A program made the translations under genes and the position numbers. Below, in pieces: positions 32,901 through 44,810 of a stretch of 64,000 nt of DNA. The notes under the pieces are model-generated. The model made no database searches and had not been told where the DNA came from. It saw nothing but the letters and a program-made list of their open reading frames with translations. The stretch is from the NCBI GenBank assembly GCA_007449985.2, contig VIIQ02000724.1, positions 371,046-435,045 of the forward strand. Reading direction: 5' to 3'. Each line of letters begins with the position of its first letter. Position 1 is the stretch's first letter. The DNA comes from Desmodesmus armatus. Its lineage: Eukaryota; Chlorophyta; Chlorophyceae; Sphaeropleales; Scenedesmaceae.

Positions 32901-33526
32901 CTGAGCAGTACACAGAGGCGCATCCCCTACACCGTTGTCAGGGGCATGAGTGACTGGGTACATACACCCTTGGTGTACGAAGGCTCCGGCAACTGGGCAG
33001 CAGGGCCGGCTGTGGAGGACTTTGTCAATGGCTACCAGTGAGTCGCGGGCCATGCAGCCCTGCACCTTTGCATAATGATATGTAGACTGCATGGCATTCG
33101 GTATGCGCACATGGCATAGGCTGCTAGCCTTCTTAGCAATGATGTTGGTGGCATGGGGCTGTCAGTCATGTGATATGTGCGCAGGGCTGTGTGCTAAGCT
33201 TGCCGGCCATACATCCTGGCTGCTGCCATGGTGGCGTACAATGTCCAGCTGCAATGGGGCTCAGCAAGTGCAGTTTGCACATCAGTGCACCTTGGTAACC
33301 TGTACATGGCCATGTGCACTGTGCAAGAACTCAGACTGCTGTACGGCTTTTGCTGCTGCTTGTGTGCAGGTATGCCATTGCGACGGCGTCAGGCGTGGTG
33401 CTGAACACATTGCAGGCTCGCTGCCTGAAGCAGCTGGGAGTGGCAAGCATTGCAAGCACAAGCCCTCAATCTGCTTCTGCTGCTCATAGGGGCAGGCCCT
33501 GCACATACACTATTGACTACAGCTGA
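29929..33526 (+). CDS. Secreted nucleoside-phosphorylase-superfamily protein (PNP/UDP family, bark-storage-protein-like), about nine exons
   Basis: Exons: 29929-29996, 30257 to about 30340, 30521-30661, 31022-31199, 31423-31675, 32069-32144, 32463-32651, 32878-33037, 33370-33526. All phases match except at the end of exon 2, where the donor is unclear. The start, MARSSRLLLLVAAASICMVY, is a clear signal peptide. The family is recognised from ITTGIGPTAAALCVYDVV (nucleoside-binding Gly-rich strand), GDVCVSPFSVNWDC, AVSAMEAIGL (the acidic residue that contacts ribose) and VVRGMSDW (the Asp that protonates the base in this superfamily), followed by the usual C-terminal helix. Family members cleave the N-glycosidic bond of nucleosides or, in plants, serve as storage proteins. 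With a signal peptide and many Cys residues this one is probably secreted or vacuolar, perhaps for scavenging external nucleosides; substrate cannot be read from sequence. Confidence 0.75.
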
Positions 33527-33537
33527 TGATTGCAGCT

Positions 33538-33542
33538 TGTAA
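33538..33542 (+). terminator. TGTAA poly(A) signal candidate of the phosphorylase-like gene
   Basis: TGTAA only 12 bases after the stop codon; the 3' UTR would be very short if this one is used. Confidence 0.4.
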
Positions 33543-33589
33543 TGTTGTGGTTTGGCTGTACATAATATGTTCTGTGGATACTGTTCATT

Positions 33590-34510
33590 GCAAGATTTGA
33601 CTTTCACGTCTTAGCCCAAACGGTTGAACATGGTTTTATTTTTCCGGCCTCGGCAGGGCCGACGGTGCACACCAGTAAATACCGCAGCATAATAGCTGCT
33701 GTTTGATGCCGGTTTGCCTGCGAACAGGCCAGGTTGGCGCTCGGACCGGCAGTTGGCGCCGGGGGGCAGGTGGACATCCGTCGATCGCCGGTGCCATGGC
33801 ACATGCTGCTTGGCTGTCAAGCCAGATCGGCTGTAGTGATGCATAAGTGTTAGAATTTCTATTGTTGGACACCCGTTTGCTCGCGGTCAGGCACGTTGAC
33901 GCCGGGTGACAGCACCCCATCGCCGTCGATGGCAGGTGCCTGCCGTGGCCCATGCTGGTGGGCTGCTAAGGTTGCTTTGATGTAGTTATTGCATACCTAT
34001 GTTACATATATACATCAGGCGCGGAAGCTGCATGCTCTTTGCAAGATTTAACTTTCACGTCTTATGCAATAGAAAAAGAATTAGCTTTTTATTCTGAAAG
34101 AGTGACGTGCTGCTCCCGGCCTATCCGTGCCTCTGCTGGGCCGGCGGTGCACACCAATGAATACTGCAGCATAAAGGCTGCTATTGATGCCATTTTGCTC
34201 GCGAATAGGCCAGGTTGGCGCCGGGGGACAGGTGGACATCCGTCGATCGCCGGTGCCATGGCACATGCTGCTAAGGTTGCTTGGCTGTCAAGCTAGCTTG
34301 AGTGACGTGTCGCAAACCTATTACATTCTCTGCTGTTTGGTACCCGGTTTCTCGCGGTGAGGCCACGTTCACGCGGGTGACAGCAGCCCATCGCCGTCGG
34401 TGGCAGGTGCCCGCCGTGGCCCATGCTGGTGGGCTGCTGAGGTTGAAAAGCTGTAGCAATTTCATAGGCGTTTCAATCATATACATCAGCCGCAGAAGCT
34501 GCACGCTCTG
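33590..34510. repeat. Tandemly duplicated ~450-bp repeat (family A)
   Basis: 33590-34040 and 34041-34510 both start GCAAGATTTRACTTTCACGT and end with CATCAG..GCRGAAGCTGCA. Inside each copy a ~85-base segment (CTCGCG, GGCCAGGTTGGCG, CATCGCCGT or CGATCGCCGGTG, CCCATGCTG) is itself repeated, so the structure is nested. No open frame or terminal repeat is evident. Confidence 0.85.
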
Positions 34511-35639
34511 TGACGTCGGTTGATGCAACTTACGACAGCCAAGGTCGCAACGTCGTAAGCAGCAACCTGTTCAACAGCTGCTTTGACATTTTTTTGCCAA
34601 AGTGCATGGCAGCCTGACATGTTTTCTAGCAACATCACACCACAGCAACAATCAAGGGTGAACACCTGACAGTGGCGCTAGCATAACATGTTTGCAAATC
34701 ACCTAGAGTTGTGTGCACACAACAATGCCTAGGGTGCTGCAGGAGTCACCCTTACTGTTTATAATATGCAGTGCGGCCCATACCGGGTGTGACATACTGC
34801 AACCCCCACGTCAGGTGCACCTAAACTTCTCAGCCTGCATCAAATGCAAGCCTTGTGGCAGTCATGCCATGCAGCTGCAGCTACACACAGGCCACTGACA
34901 TGGTGCATGCTGACTGTCCTGTGCAGCATGCAAGTAACAGTCATGGTGATGCTGCATGGGTGCCAGCTCACGGCTGGCACATATGTTGGGTCGCAGAGGT
35001 GACAATATTGTTTCTGTTCTGTAGGAGAGGGAAGACAGGACTCTGTTCATGTCTTGTTGCCGTTTCACACTGGCAGACTCCTGGCCTTGGAAAAGCTAAA
35101 TGCAGGGAAAACACAGATCCGAATCTTGCCCCTCCCACTAATTGACGTCGGTTTATGCAATTCACGACGGTGAAGGTCGTCAGGTCTGGGCTGGGTCTGT
35201 GAGCAGCAAATCCTGCTCAGCTGCTTTGACAGTTTCTGTGCATGGCAGCATGGCTTGGTGGCCAGTCACCTAGTCATCTCACCACAGCAACAACTGAGGG
35301 CGGACACCTGACAGTGCGCCAGCATGACATGTTCGCAGGCCACTAAGAATTCTGGGCACACAACATCAACTGGGGTGCTGCAGGTGTAACCCTTACTGTA
35401 TAAAATGTGCAGTGCAGTGTGACCTGCTGCAATCCCTTAGTCAGGCCCACCTCATGCTGATGTTGCAGGCTGCCAGGTCATGGCTGGCACATAATGTGGG
35501 TCGCACAGGTGACACCTCTTGGACATTCAACATTCATGTCTCATTGCCGTTTCACACAAACCCTGACGGCAGAGTCCTGGCCTTAGGCACACCAAATGCA
35601 GGGAAAACACAGATTCGAATCTTGCCCCTCCCACTAGTT
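34511..35639. repeat. Tandemly duplicated 500-630-bp repeat (family B)
   Basis: 34511-35142 and 35143-35639 both start TGACGTCGGTTKATGCAA and end ACACAGATYCGAATCTTGCC plus CCTCCCACTA. The second copy lacks about 130 bases present in the first. The last 25 bases resemble a B-box region. Family B abuts family A directly at 34510/34511. Confidence 0.85.
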
Positions 35640-36549
35640 GTTTTTTTGCTCATTGAGTAAACTACCCCCCTTCTGTCCCATCAAGCTTGTGGTATTTGTG
35701 TGTCCTTGTTCAACAGTTACTGGTCCAAACATGCACAACTGTTGGGGAACAAGCCTGCTGAGTTGCCAATGTGCATGGCCTAAGAAGCCGCCCCGCTCTT
35801 GGCAGACTGCACTGTTCGCACCATTGTGCTGCCACCATGCTGCAACAACCGTCATTGTCACAGGCTGAACATAACTGCAGGACTGCACATTGCTGTGCAA
35901 CAGACATCAGCTCAAAAGCTTCAACACCAGTAGAACGACACTAACATGATAGTTGCTCAACAAGGGCCACTGCACCCTTGTGATAGCGGCACACATCTTC
36001 AACTAGTCAACTGGCAAACAATCCATGGCAGACAGCCAGAACACGATTGGGTCCATGTGCAAGCATGCATTGCGCAAGGCTTGCTGTAGGCTGCACAATT
36101 CACAGTGCAACAACGGAGTGGCATGTAACAATGCCCTAACTGCCAGGTTGCCACAACCTCAGCATGACACCACGCACACTCTGCCTGTACAGACCATACA
36201 CACGCACTACACTGCCTGCCACTCTACCCCAGACCGCAACCACTCACATGACAGCAGCAGCATTACATGCACTGCAGCTCTCTCACACGGCGAGGTCAGA
36301 CACAATGCCTGACCACATCCTGCACAGCCTGCTAGAGACTGATGTTGCGGCAGCTGACATGCGCACGCACTGCCGCTACCTGCTGCACCTGACAACTACC
36401 CAAGCACACACAGCACAAGCGGGCCACACCCTCAGACCAAAGCCACACCTGCATCTGCACAGCTGCTGCCGCTTGCCAAATGGCATGGTCACAGCACAAG
36501 CAGCCCTGCTCAGAAACAGCACAGCGGATGCGCTGCCTGACTTCTAGCC
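35640..36549. other. Intergenic region and METH 3' UTR
   Basis: No gene recognised. The right part should be the METH 3' UTR, with a reverse TGTAA (TTACA) at 36263-36267, about 285 bases past the stop. Confidence 0.5.
36263..36267 (-). terminator. TGTAA poly(A) signal candidate of METH
   Basis: Minus-strand TGTAA downstream of the METH stop at 36550. Confidence 0.45.
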
Positions 36550-39500
36550 TCACGGCTCATAGTTGAGGCTGGTTGCCAGCCAGCGCTCCGCCTCCTTGCC
36601 GTCCATCTTCTTGCGCAGCGCATAGTCGGTCACTTGCTCCTGCGTGATCTTGCCCACGGCAAAGTAGCTGCTGCACTTGCCCGCAAAGTACAGGCCGCTC
36701 ACACTGGCCGCCGGCATCATGGCCAGGGACTCGGTGAGGGTGATGCCCGTCTGCGGCTCGATGTCCAGCAGCTCCCACATGGTCAGCTTCTCCGTGTGGT
36801 CAGGCTGGCTGGGGTAGCCCGGCGCGGGGCGGATACCCTATGAGTAGGACACGCAGCGCCAGGCAGGGACAGGCAGAGAGAAAATGTGGGCTGTGGTCAA
36901 ACCTCCCACTGGATGCTTTTTTTTTGCCAGTCAAAAACCAGAAGGCCTGCTCATGAAGGCGTGAGATGGGCTTGTGATTGTCTCCTCAATTCACGCCCCT
37001 GCAGCACCCCTACTGACATAGTGTGGTGCGACACGCGATGCTGCCCACACTGCTGAACTGTGCACACTGCGGAACTAACGAATCGCAAACCAACCCCCCT
37101 GGTACAGAAGCAGTGGCGGCCAAACCTACCTGGTACTTGACCTTGAGCATGTCGTCCACACTCATGTTCTCGTCAGGCGCGTAGGCCCACAGCTCGCGGC
37201 GCACCAGCTCATGCAGCTTCTCAGCAAAGGCCTCCGCCAGCCTGTCGGCCAGTGCCTCTGCCATGATGTAGCTGTAGTCGTCGCCTGCAGTCAGCACAAT
37301 CAAGCAACATGACAGGAGGAGCAAGAGTGTGCTGTCAGCGACTCGCCGTGTGCACATGCCATGTATGCATTCATGCTGTCTGGCCCTGTGCAAATGCAAC
37401 TGCCAAACCAATGTGAACTACTCCGTACATGGTCACGCCTCAGAACAATTGACGCAATACACACCTATGTCTCTCTACAAACACAACCGCATGTTGCAAT
37501 GGCGGCGGCCTGACAAAAGCAACACCAAGCAAGCTAGCGTCCAGCAACACCCCTGTGCAAGCCTGCGATGCCACACAGTCCACCAGCACCCACCTGCTTC
37601 CTTGAAGCCTGCCACCACCTTCTCCAGGCCGTGTCCCGCTGAACAGGCAAAGGCGCCCACGTAGTCAGCCACGCCGCTGCCCTTGGGCGCGATGAAGTCA
37701 CTGACACACATGTAGGGCTCGTCATTGTCCTTCTCAGCCTGCTGCCTCAGCCCGTAGAACTTGCCGATGGCGTTCTGGCGCTCCTCATCGGTGTACACCT
37801 GCACACAAAGCAGCCACACAGGATGAGCGTCAAAACAGCAACAACACAGCACCAAACCTTCTTGATGCAGACAGTGCATGCAGCCCACAACTGCAGCCGC
37901 ATGTCCTGTTCATACAGACATACAAGCAAAGCCACCAGGCACGCCTGTTTGCGAACGGCCTTTGCTGCTGTGCCGTGCCAGCTGCTGGCTCACCTCAACA
38001 TCGTCGCCGACAGAGTTGGCTGGGTAGAAGCCCACGATGCCGTTGAGCTCCACGCGCTTGTTCTTCACAAAGTCCGCCAGCATCTCCTGCGCCTCTGCAA
38101 ACAGCTTCTTGGCCTCTTCGCCCACTGTGGCGTCGTTGAAGATCTTGGGGTAGCCACGGTTGGGGTAGCGGCCACGCAGCTGCCACACCTGTGGGCATCC
38201 AGGTCATAGACGGGGGCAGAGCAGGCAGCAGCATGGTCGCGAGTGAACAATTGCAACTGTACAAAACCACTTGCAAAGGTGGGAGGCCTGCAAGTGAGCA
38301 CCACCAGTTGAGCAGGCTAGGGGCACAAGTTGACTGCTGGTGTGACATCAACTGCCTTCGTTTCCTGTACTTCCAGCCAACAGGTGGACTGCCAAACAGG
38401 GTGTTCCTCTCCCCAGCTGCAAGCTGGCCAGACAGCTGTCAGCAGCCCCCAATCCCACCAAAGGCATGTCTGAAGCTCACCTGGAAGAAGGGGTTCCAGT
38501 CGATGTACTCCACAACGTCCTCAATGGGGAAGCCCCTGAACGCCTTGGTGCCAATGATCTTGGGCTTGATGGGCTTGTTGATGGGGTCCTTCCAGTCAAC
38601 CACAAAGGCCTTGGCCTGCGCCTGGGCCAGTGTGAGGTACCTGGGGGAGGGACGCACGGCAGCGGCACAGGCAGGGCAGATGCCTCAGCACACTATAATG
38701 AGCACCATAAGCCTACCGTTCTGCCCCGACAGCATATTGCCCAGCAAAGATCAGCACCGCGTTGGTTACAGGACATGCTGTTCAAAAGAGTGTAGGACCA
38801 TGCCAAATTCCTACAGCAGCTGCACAGTCACAGTGAACGTTTGATTGTAGCAAGTGTGTGAATGAAAGGTGCAAGGAAACCCAGCCACTTGAACCCTCCC
38901 CTGCAGACCACCAGGACTCACTTCCTGTCCTCCAGGCCAGCATAGAACTCCTCCCTCAGCTCAGCATACTGCTCCGCGACCTCATCCACAAACTCCTGCC
39001 GCTGCTTCTGGTTCTTGTCCACCAGCGCCTGCACCACCGGCACGCTGCGGCTGGCGTCCAGCACGTGCACCACAGGCCCGCTGAACACGGGGCTGATCTT
39101 GACGGCCGTGTGCATCTTGCTGGTGGTGGCGCCGCCGATGAGCAGGGGAGTCTTGATGCCGCGCTCCTCCATCTTCTTCGCCACAGTGACCATCTCATCC
39201 AGTGAGGGCGTGATGAGGCCTGACAGGCCGATGACGTCGGCCTTGACCTCCACAGCAGTGTCCAGGATCTTCTCCCAGGGCGTCATCACGCCGAGGTCGA
39301 TCACCTGTCAAAAACCAGCAGCAGCAGCCGCAGCAGCAGCAGCATTAGCAGGACCGAGACAGGCTCATGGGACTGTGGGTTACTGAGTGGGCGCTTTTTG
39401 GGCTAATGAGGATGGCCATTCCGCCCAGGTGGCAACGTATCATAATGATTGCAGAAAAAGGGCCCATGATACATGTTGAAGGCAGACAAGCCACATGAGC

Positions 39501-40992
39501 TTTCCACAGAGAGTTATGTATGGTCAAACTCCGACCTGCACTTCAGCCTCTAGCCGCCCTAGCCCCCAGCTGGAATAACCCGCCAGCATCAGCACCAGTG
39601 GCACACCTTGAAGTTGTTGCAGCCCAGCACAACGGCCACGATGTTCTTGCCGATGTCGTGCACGTCACCCTTGACCGTCGCGATCACAAACACGCCTGCG
39701 TTGCTCTCCTCCTCCATGTTGCCTCCCGCCAGCCGCTTCTCCTCCTCGATGAAGGGGATGAGGTGGGCCACAGCACGCTTCATCACACGCGCAGACTTGA
39801 TGACCTGTGAGCGGCACGTGACGCAGCGCAGGATCGGATGGCATTGTCAGCAACGGACTGCATAGGTGGGCTTTTGTTGGACTGCAGACGGCTTTCAACC
39901 TGCCCTGGCAACCATACTCAAACAACAACCCCGCTGCAGAGCATCCAGACAGCAGACACAAGAAAGGCCCTGGAACAGGAGGGCGCTCCTGTCATGAACC
40001 CAGGCATGATGATGCATACCTGTGGCAGGAACATCTTGCCAGCACCGAAGAGGTCACCAACGACGTTCATGCCGTCCATCAGCGGGCCCTCAATGACGTT
40101 CAGCGGGCGAGCATACTTCCCGCTGGCACGAGCCTCCTCTGTGTCCCCCACAATGAACTCATCAATGCCCTTGACCAGTGCATGCTCAATGCGCTTCTCA
40201 GGGGGCAGTGAGCGCCAGGAGTCAGCCGCCTTCTTGCCTGCACCGCCTGCTGCTGCAGGACCGCCCTTCTTCACAACCGCTGTGGGCTTGCACTTGGGGT
40301 CCAGGGTGGCTGCATACTCCAGCATGCGCTCAGTGGCGTTCTCACACCGGTTGAGCAGCACGTCCTCCACATACTCCAGCAGCTCCTTGTCGATCTTGGT
40401 GTAGTCATCCTCAATAACCTGCAGCAGCGGAGGCAGGCATCAGCAACGGCAACTTGAGAACACAGCAAGACCCCAGAGTATTCTTACAGCAGCACAACAG
40501 CCCTTGCTGCACCACGCACAGTTGCCGCTGCATCGTCCATCCTCACGTGGCAGGTCCCTAATCTAGAAGAATAGCCAAATTGCCCAATGCTGAGGCAGAA
40601 ACACATGTTGCACACAGGTAGCAGATGTACACCAGACCAAAACACTGCTCTGTAGCTAGCTAGCTGCTGGAATGAACACCAGAGCACATGTTCCATATCA
40701 AGACAGTAGCCACTCCACGTCCTCACCAGTCCAGCCGCACTGCGTGCACCTGCTGCAGTGTTCACCCACCTGTGCTGCATTCACAATGCCCATATCCATG
40801 CCCTGCAGGCAGGCGTGGTGCAGGAAGGCGCTGTGGAAGGCACGGCGCACCGCCTCGTTGCCACGGAAGGAGAAGGCAATGTTGGACACGCCGCCGCTGA
40901 TCTTGCAGCCTGGGCACACACGCTTGATCTCCCGGGTAGCGCGGAAGAAGTCCACAGCGTAGTTGTTGTGCTCGGCCATGCCTGTGCCGACT

Positions 40993-41023
<31 letters not shown>

Positions 41024-44000
41024 GCGGCTCAAAGCCGACCTCCTCCACCAGCATGCGGTAGGCGCGCTGGCACATGCTGACCTGCAACAGTGCACAACAG
41101 CGGTTCACGTGCTGAAAAGAAGGTTGCAAGGGATTGCGCTAATATTATGGAAATATTGTGCAGACTCATCCGATGTCAGTGACATCACAACTATTTTGAA
41201 TTGGTGCACCGATTACTGATTGCTACTGGCAACTGGCCATAGCTTTTGGCAAGACTTGCATCACACAACAAAGCGCCTGTGGCAGCTCCTGTACAGGTTG
41301 CTTTGCACAGCACTGTTGCAAGTCTGGCATGTAGTGCCTGCCGCCATGAAGCTGGCGTGTACTTCAGCATCCCAGAAGGATGGTTGTCAGCTGCATGTGA
41401 TGCCAGAGCTCCTCACCACCAGCAGTAACTGCAACAATGGACTGCTGCATGGTGGCACGACAACCCAGCAACAGTGGTAGCTGGCAAGAGGCAGTCCTAT
41501 CTATGATCTAACACACAGCAAGCCTTGCATACAGCAGCACACTGCCTGCCTCACCTTGTCCTCAAAGCCGGCTGCCTGCCCCGTCTCGTCAAACGCCATC
41601 ACCACCACTGCAGCGCCGTGGTTCTTGACGATGGTGGCCTGCTCCCTGAACTTGTCCTCGCCCTCCTTCAGGCTGATGCTGTTGACAATGCACTTGCCCT
41701 GGGAGCACTTGAGGCCAGCCTCCACGATGTGGAACTTGCTGCTGTCAATCATGAAGGGCACACGACTGATCTCGGGGTCTGCAGCAAGGCACGGGCAGGC
41801 AGGGCATGAGCACAGGACAGGACGGGCTCAGTTGCGAGTGGCTGATAGCAAGGCTGATTGCATGTGCTAACCACAACAAGTTAGGGAACAACCACTGTGC
41901 AGGACGCTGACAGCCTTCAAATATCCTGACCTGGCTGCACGCTACCAACCATTGCCAAGGACAGACACATGTATCACCACAACCCCCGCCAGCAAGTCAA
42001 CACACCTGAGACACACAGGTTGACAAACTTGGTCATGGCGGCCACGCCGTCGATCAGGCCGTCGTCCATGTTGATGTCCAGCACATGTGCGCCCTGCTGC
42101 ACCTGCTTCAGCGCGATGGCGAGTGCCTTGTCGTAGTCGTTGTTGACGATGGCCTTCTTGAACAGCGCAGAGCCAGCAACGTTGCAGCGCTCGCCCAGGT
42201 TGAGGAACGTGGAGCGCATGTTGGACGCATTGGGCTGGTAGTTGAGGGGCTCCAGGCCGCTGATGCGCATCAGGGGCTCCACATCATGCACTGGCCGGGG
42301 AGGGTAGGCGGAGGCCATCTTGGCAATGGAGGCGATGTGCTCAGGTGTGGAGCCGCAGCAGCCGCCGATGGCGTTCACCAGATTCTCCTCGCAGAAGGGC
42401 CTGATCTCCTCAGCCATCTCATCACCCTTCTGGTCGTAGCCACCCATGGCATTGGGCAGGCCGGCGTTGGGGTAGCAGAACACAAAGCAGTCGGCGCAGG
42501 CGCTCAGGTTGGCGATGTACTTCTTCATGTCGGTGGCTCCCAGGGCGCAGTTGAGGCCCACCGCCAGGGGCTTGGCGTGGCTGATGCTGTTCCAGAAGGC
42601 CTCGTTGGTCTGGCCAGACAGGGTGCGACCGCTGTTGTCCACAATGGTGCCGCTGACGAACACGGGGATGCGCACGCCGTTGTCAGCAAAGAACTTCTCC
42701 AGCGCGTACACGGCAGCCTTGGCGTTCAGGGTGTCAAAGATGGTCTCCACCAGGAACATGTCCACGCCACCAGCATACAGGCCCTCCAGCTGCTGGTAGT
42801 AGGCGTCCACAACCTCGTCGTAGGTGATGCCCCTGAACGCAGGGTTCTCCACAGACGGGGACACACTCAGGGTCTTGTTGGTGGGGCCCACAGCGCCAGC
42901 AACAAACTTCAGGGACCCAGGGTTGGCGGCCATGTAGTCAGCAGTGGCCTTCTTGGCCAGCTCAGCAGCAGACTTGTTGATCAGGAACACCTGGTGGCAC
43001 AGCAGGGCCAGGCCAGTGCAGGAGAAGCAGAAGGTGGAGGGTTAGCAGGCATTCAGAACACCAGGACGAGCCCTCTACTTGAACCAACGCCAATAAACCA
43101 TATAAGGCAGTACAAAGCGGCGACAGCAAGCAGCGCTGAATGATGTATCAATACTGTAGCAACAAGGCTAATGCTGCAGCAGCTGCATTTGCTGCTGTCA
43201 GACTGCATGCTGCCAATCAGGCCATAGCAGAGCACCAAGCAACTGCAGGAAAGCACACATTCACTGCACCATCCTGCCCTGGCACTGCTTGCAGTGTTGC
43301 GCACCTCCTCGGGTGCCTGCAGCTCGTAGTCTGCCTGGCTGATGGTGGTGCCGTTGAAGGTGTTGGTCTCAATGATGTCTGCGCCGCCCACCAGGTACTG
43401 CATGTGGATGTCGTAGATCACGTCTGGCCGCGTGATGACCAAAATGTCGTTGTTGCCCTTCAGCTCGTGGCCGTGGTTGGCGTAGCGCTCACCCCTGAAG
43501 TCCTCCTCCGTCAGCTTGAAGCGCTGGATCATGGTACCCATGGCGCCATCGATGAAGATGATGCGCTCCTTCATCAGCCGCGTCAGCTGGTCGAATGCAG
43601 GGGAGCACTCCAGGGGGTCCTCCTTTCGCTTGTACACAGGCACAGGTGATAGGACTGCTGGGGGCGCACACGGATCAAAGCCAGCCGGGATGGGGTTGAG
43701 CTTGGGCGTGATCTTGGGGCCTGCTGATGCTTCCGCCTCACCCAGCTTGCGCACTGCTGTGGGGTGGCACTTGGGCTCCAGGGTGGCTGCGTAGTCCAGC
43801 ATGCGCTCGGTGGCATCCTCGCGCCTGTTGAGCAGGACATCCTCAACGTACACCAGCAGCTCCTTGTCAAGCTTGCTGTACTCGTCCTCAAGCACCTAAA
43901 AACAAACAAAAAGGGCGATAGGCAGTCACAGTTGAGTATCATGTTGTGTCATGTTCCCAGGCACGATGATACCAGTGCTGTGCAGGCGAGGGTACACCAC

Positions 44001-44779
44001 AAGCCTATCAGTTGCTTTTCTTTGGCACTTGGATTGTGTGCGGATGACAATCCACTTCCACCTAGGATATGAAAAGAGCCAAGCAGAGTCAACTCTGCTG
44101 GCGTCAGCAACAGTCAAACAGACCCCAAAAGACAGCACGTGACGCCCACTGCTGCATAGACAACATTTGGCACTACAGCTACAATCTTGGCTACACATGA
44201 TAGCTATCACCGGTGCTGATCTTTTCCTCCCCCCCCTTTTTTCCTTTTTTCTGGTTGGCTTGAAAGCAATTTTAGGCTGCATCGGACACTGTGCTTGCCC
44301 AGCCGCTGAGCAGCTTACAATCTTACAGTCTTAGACATAGGGAAGTGTGGGCACTGGCTTCAGCCTGGCAGGCTGAAGTCAGAACCCACACTTCCCTATG
44401 TCTAAGACTGTAAGATAGGCAGGCTGCTGCAGGAGTTGCAAGCAACAACACAGCCATGTCAATCACACTGTGTGACTGCATGCAAATGAGGTCTAAGATG
44501 ACCTTGTCATGCACACTTGACAGCCCCTGAACCCCTCAGTGAGAAGCTTCACCCACCTGGGCTGCGTTCACAATGCCCATGTCCATGCCAGCCAAGCAAG
44601 CGTGGTGCAGGAAGGCGCTGTGGAAACCGCGGCGCACCGCCTCGTTGCCGCGGAAGGAGAAGGCGATATTAGACACGCCACCGCTGATCTTGCTGCCAGG
44701 GCACACACGTTTAATCTCTGTTGTGGCCTTGAAGAAGTCCACAGCGTAGTTGTTGTGCTCTGCCATGCCTGTGCCAATA

Positions 44780-44810
<31 letters not shown>

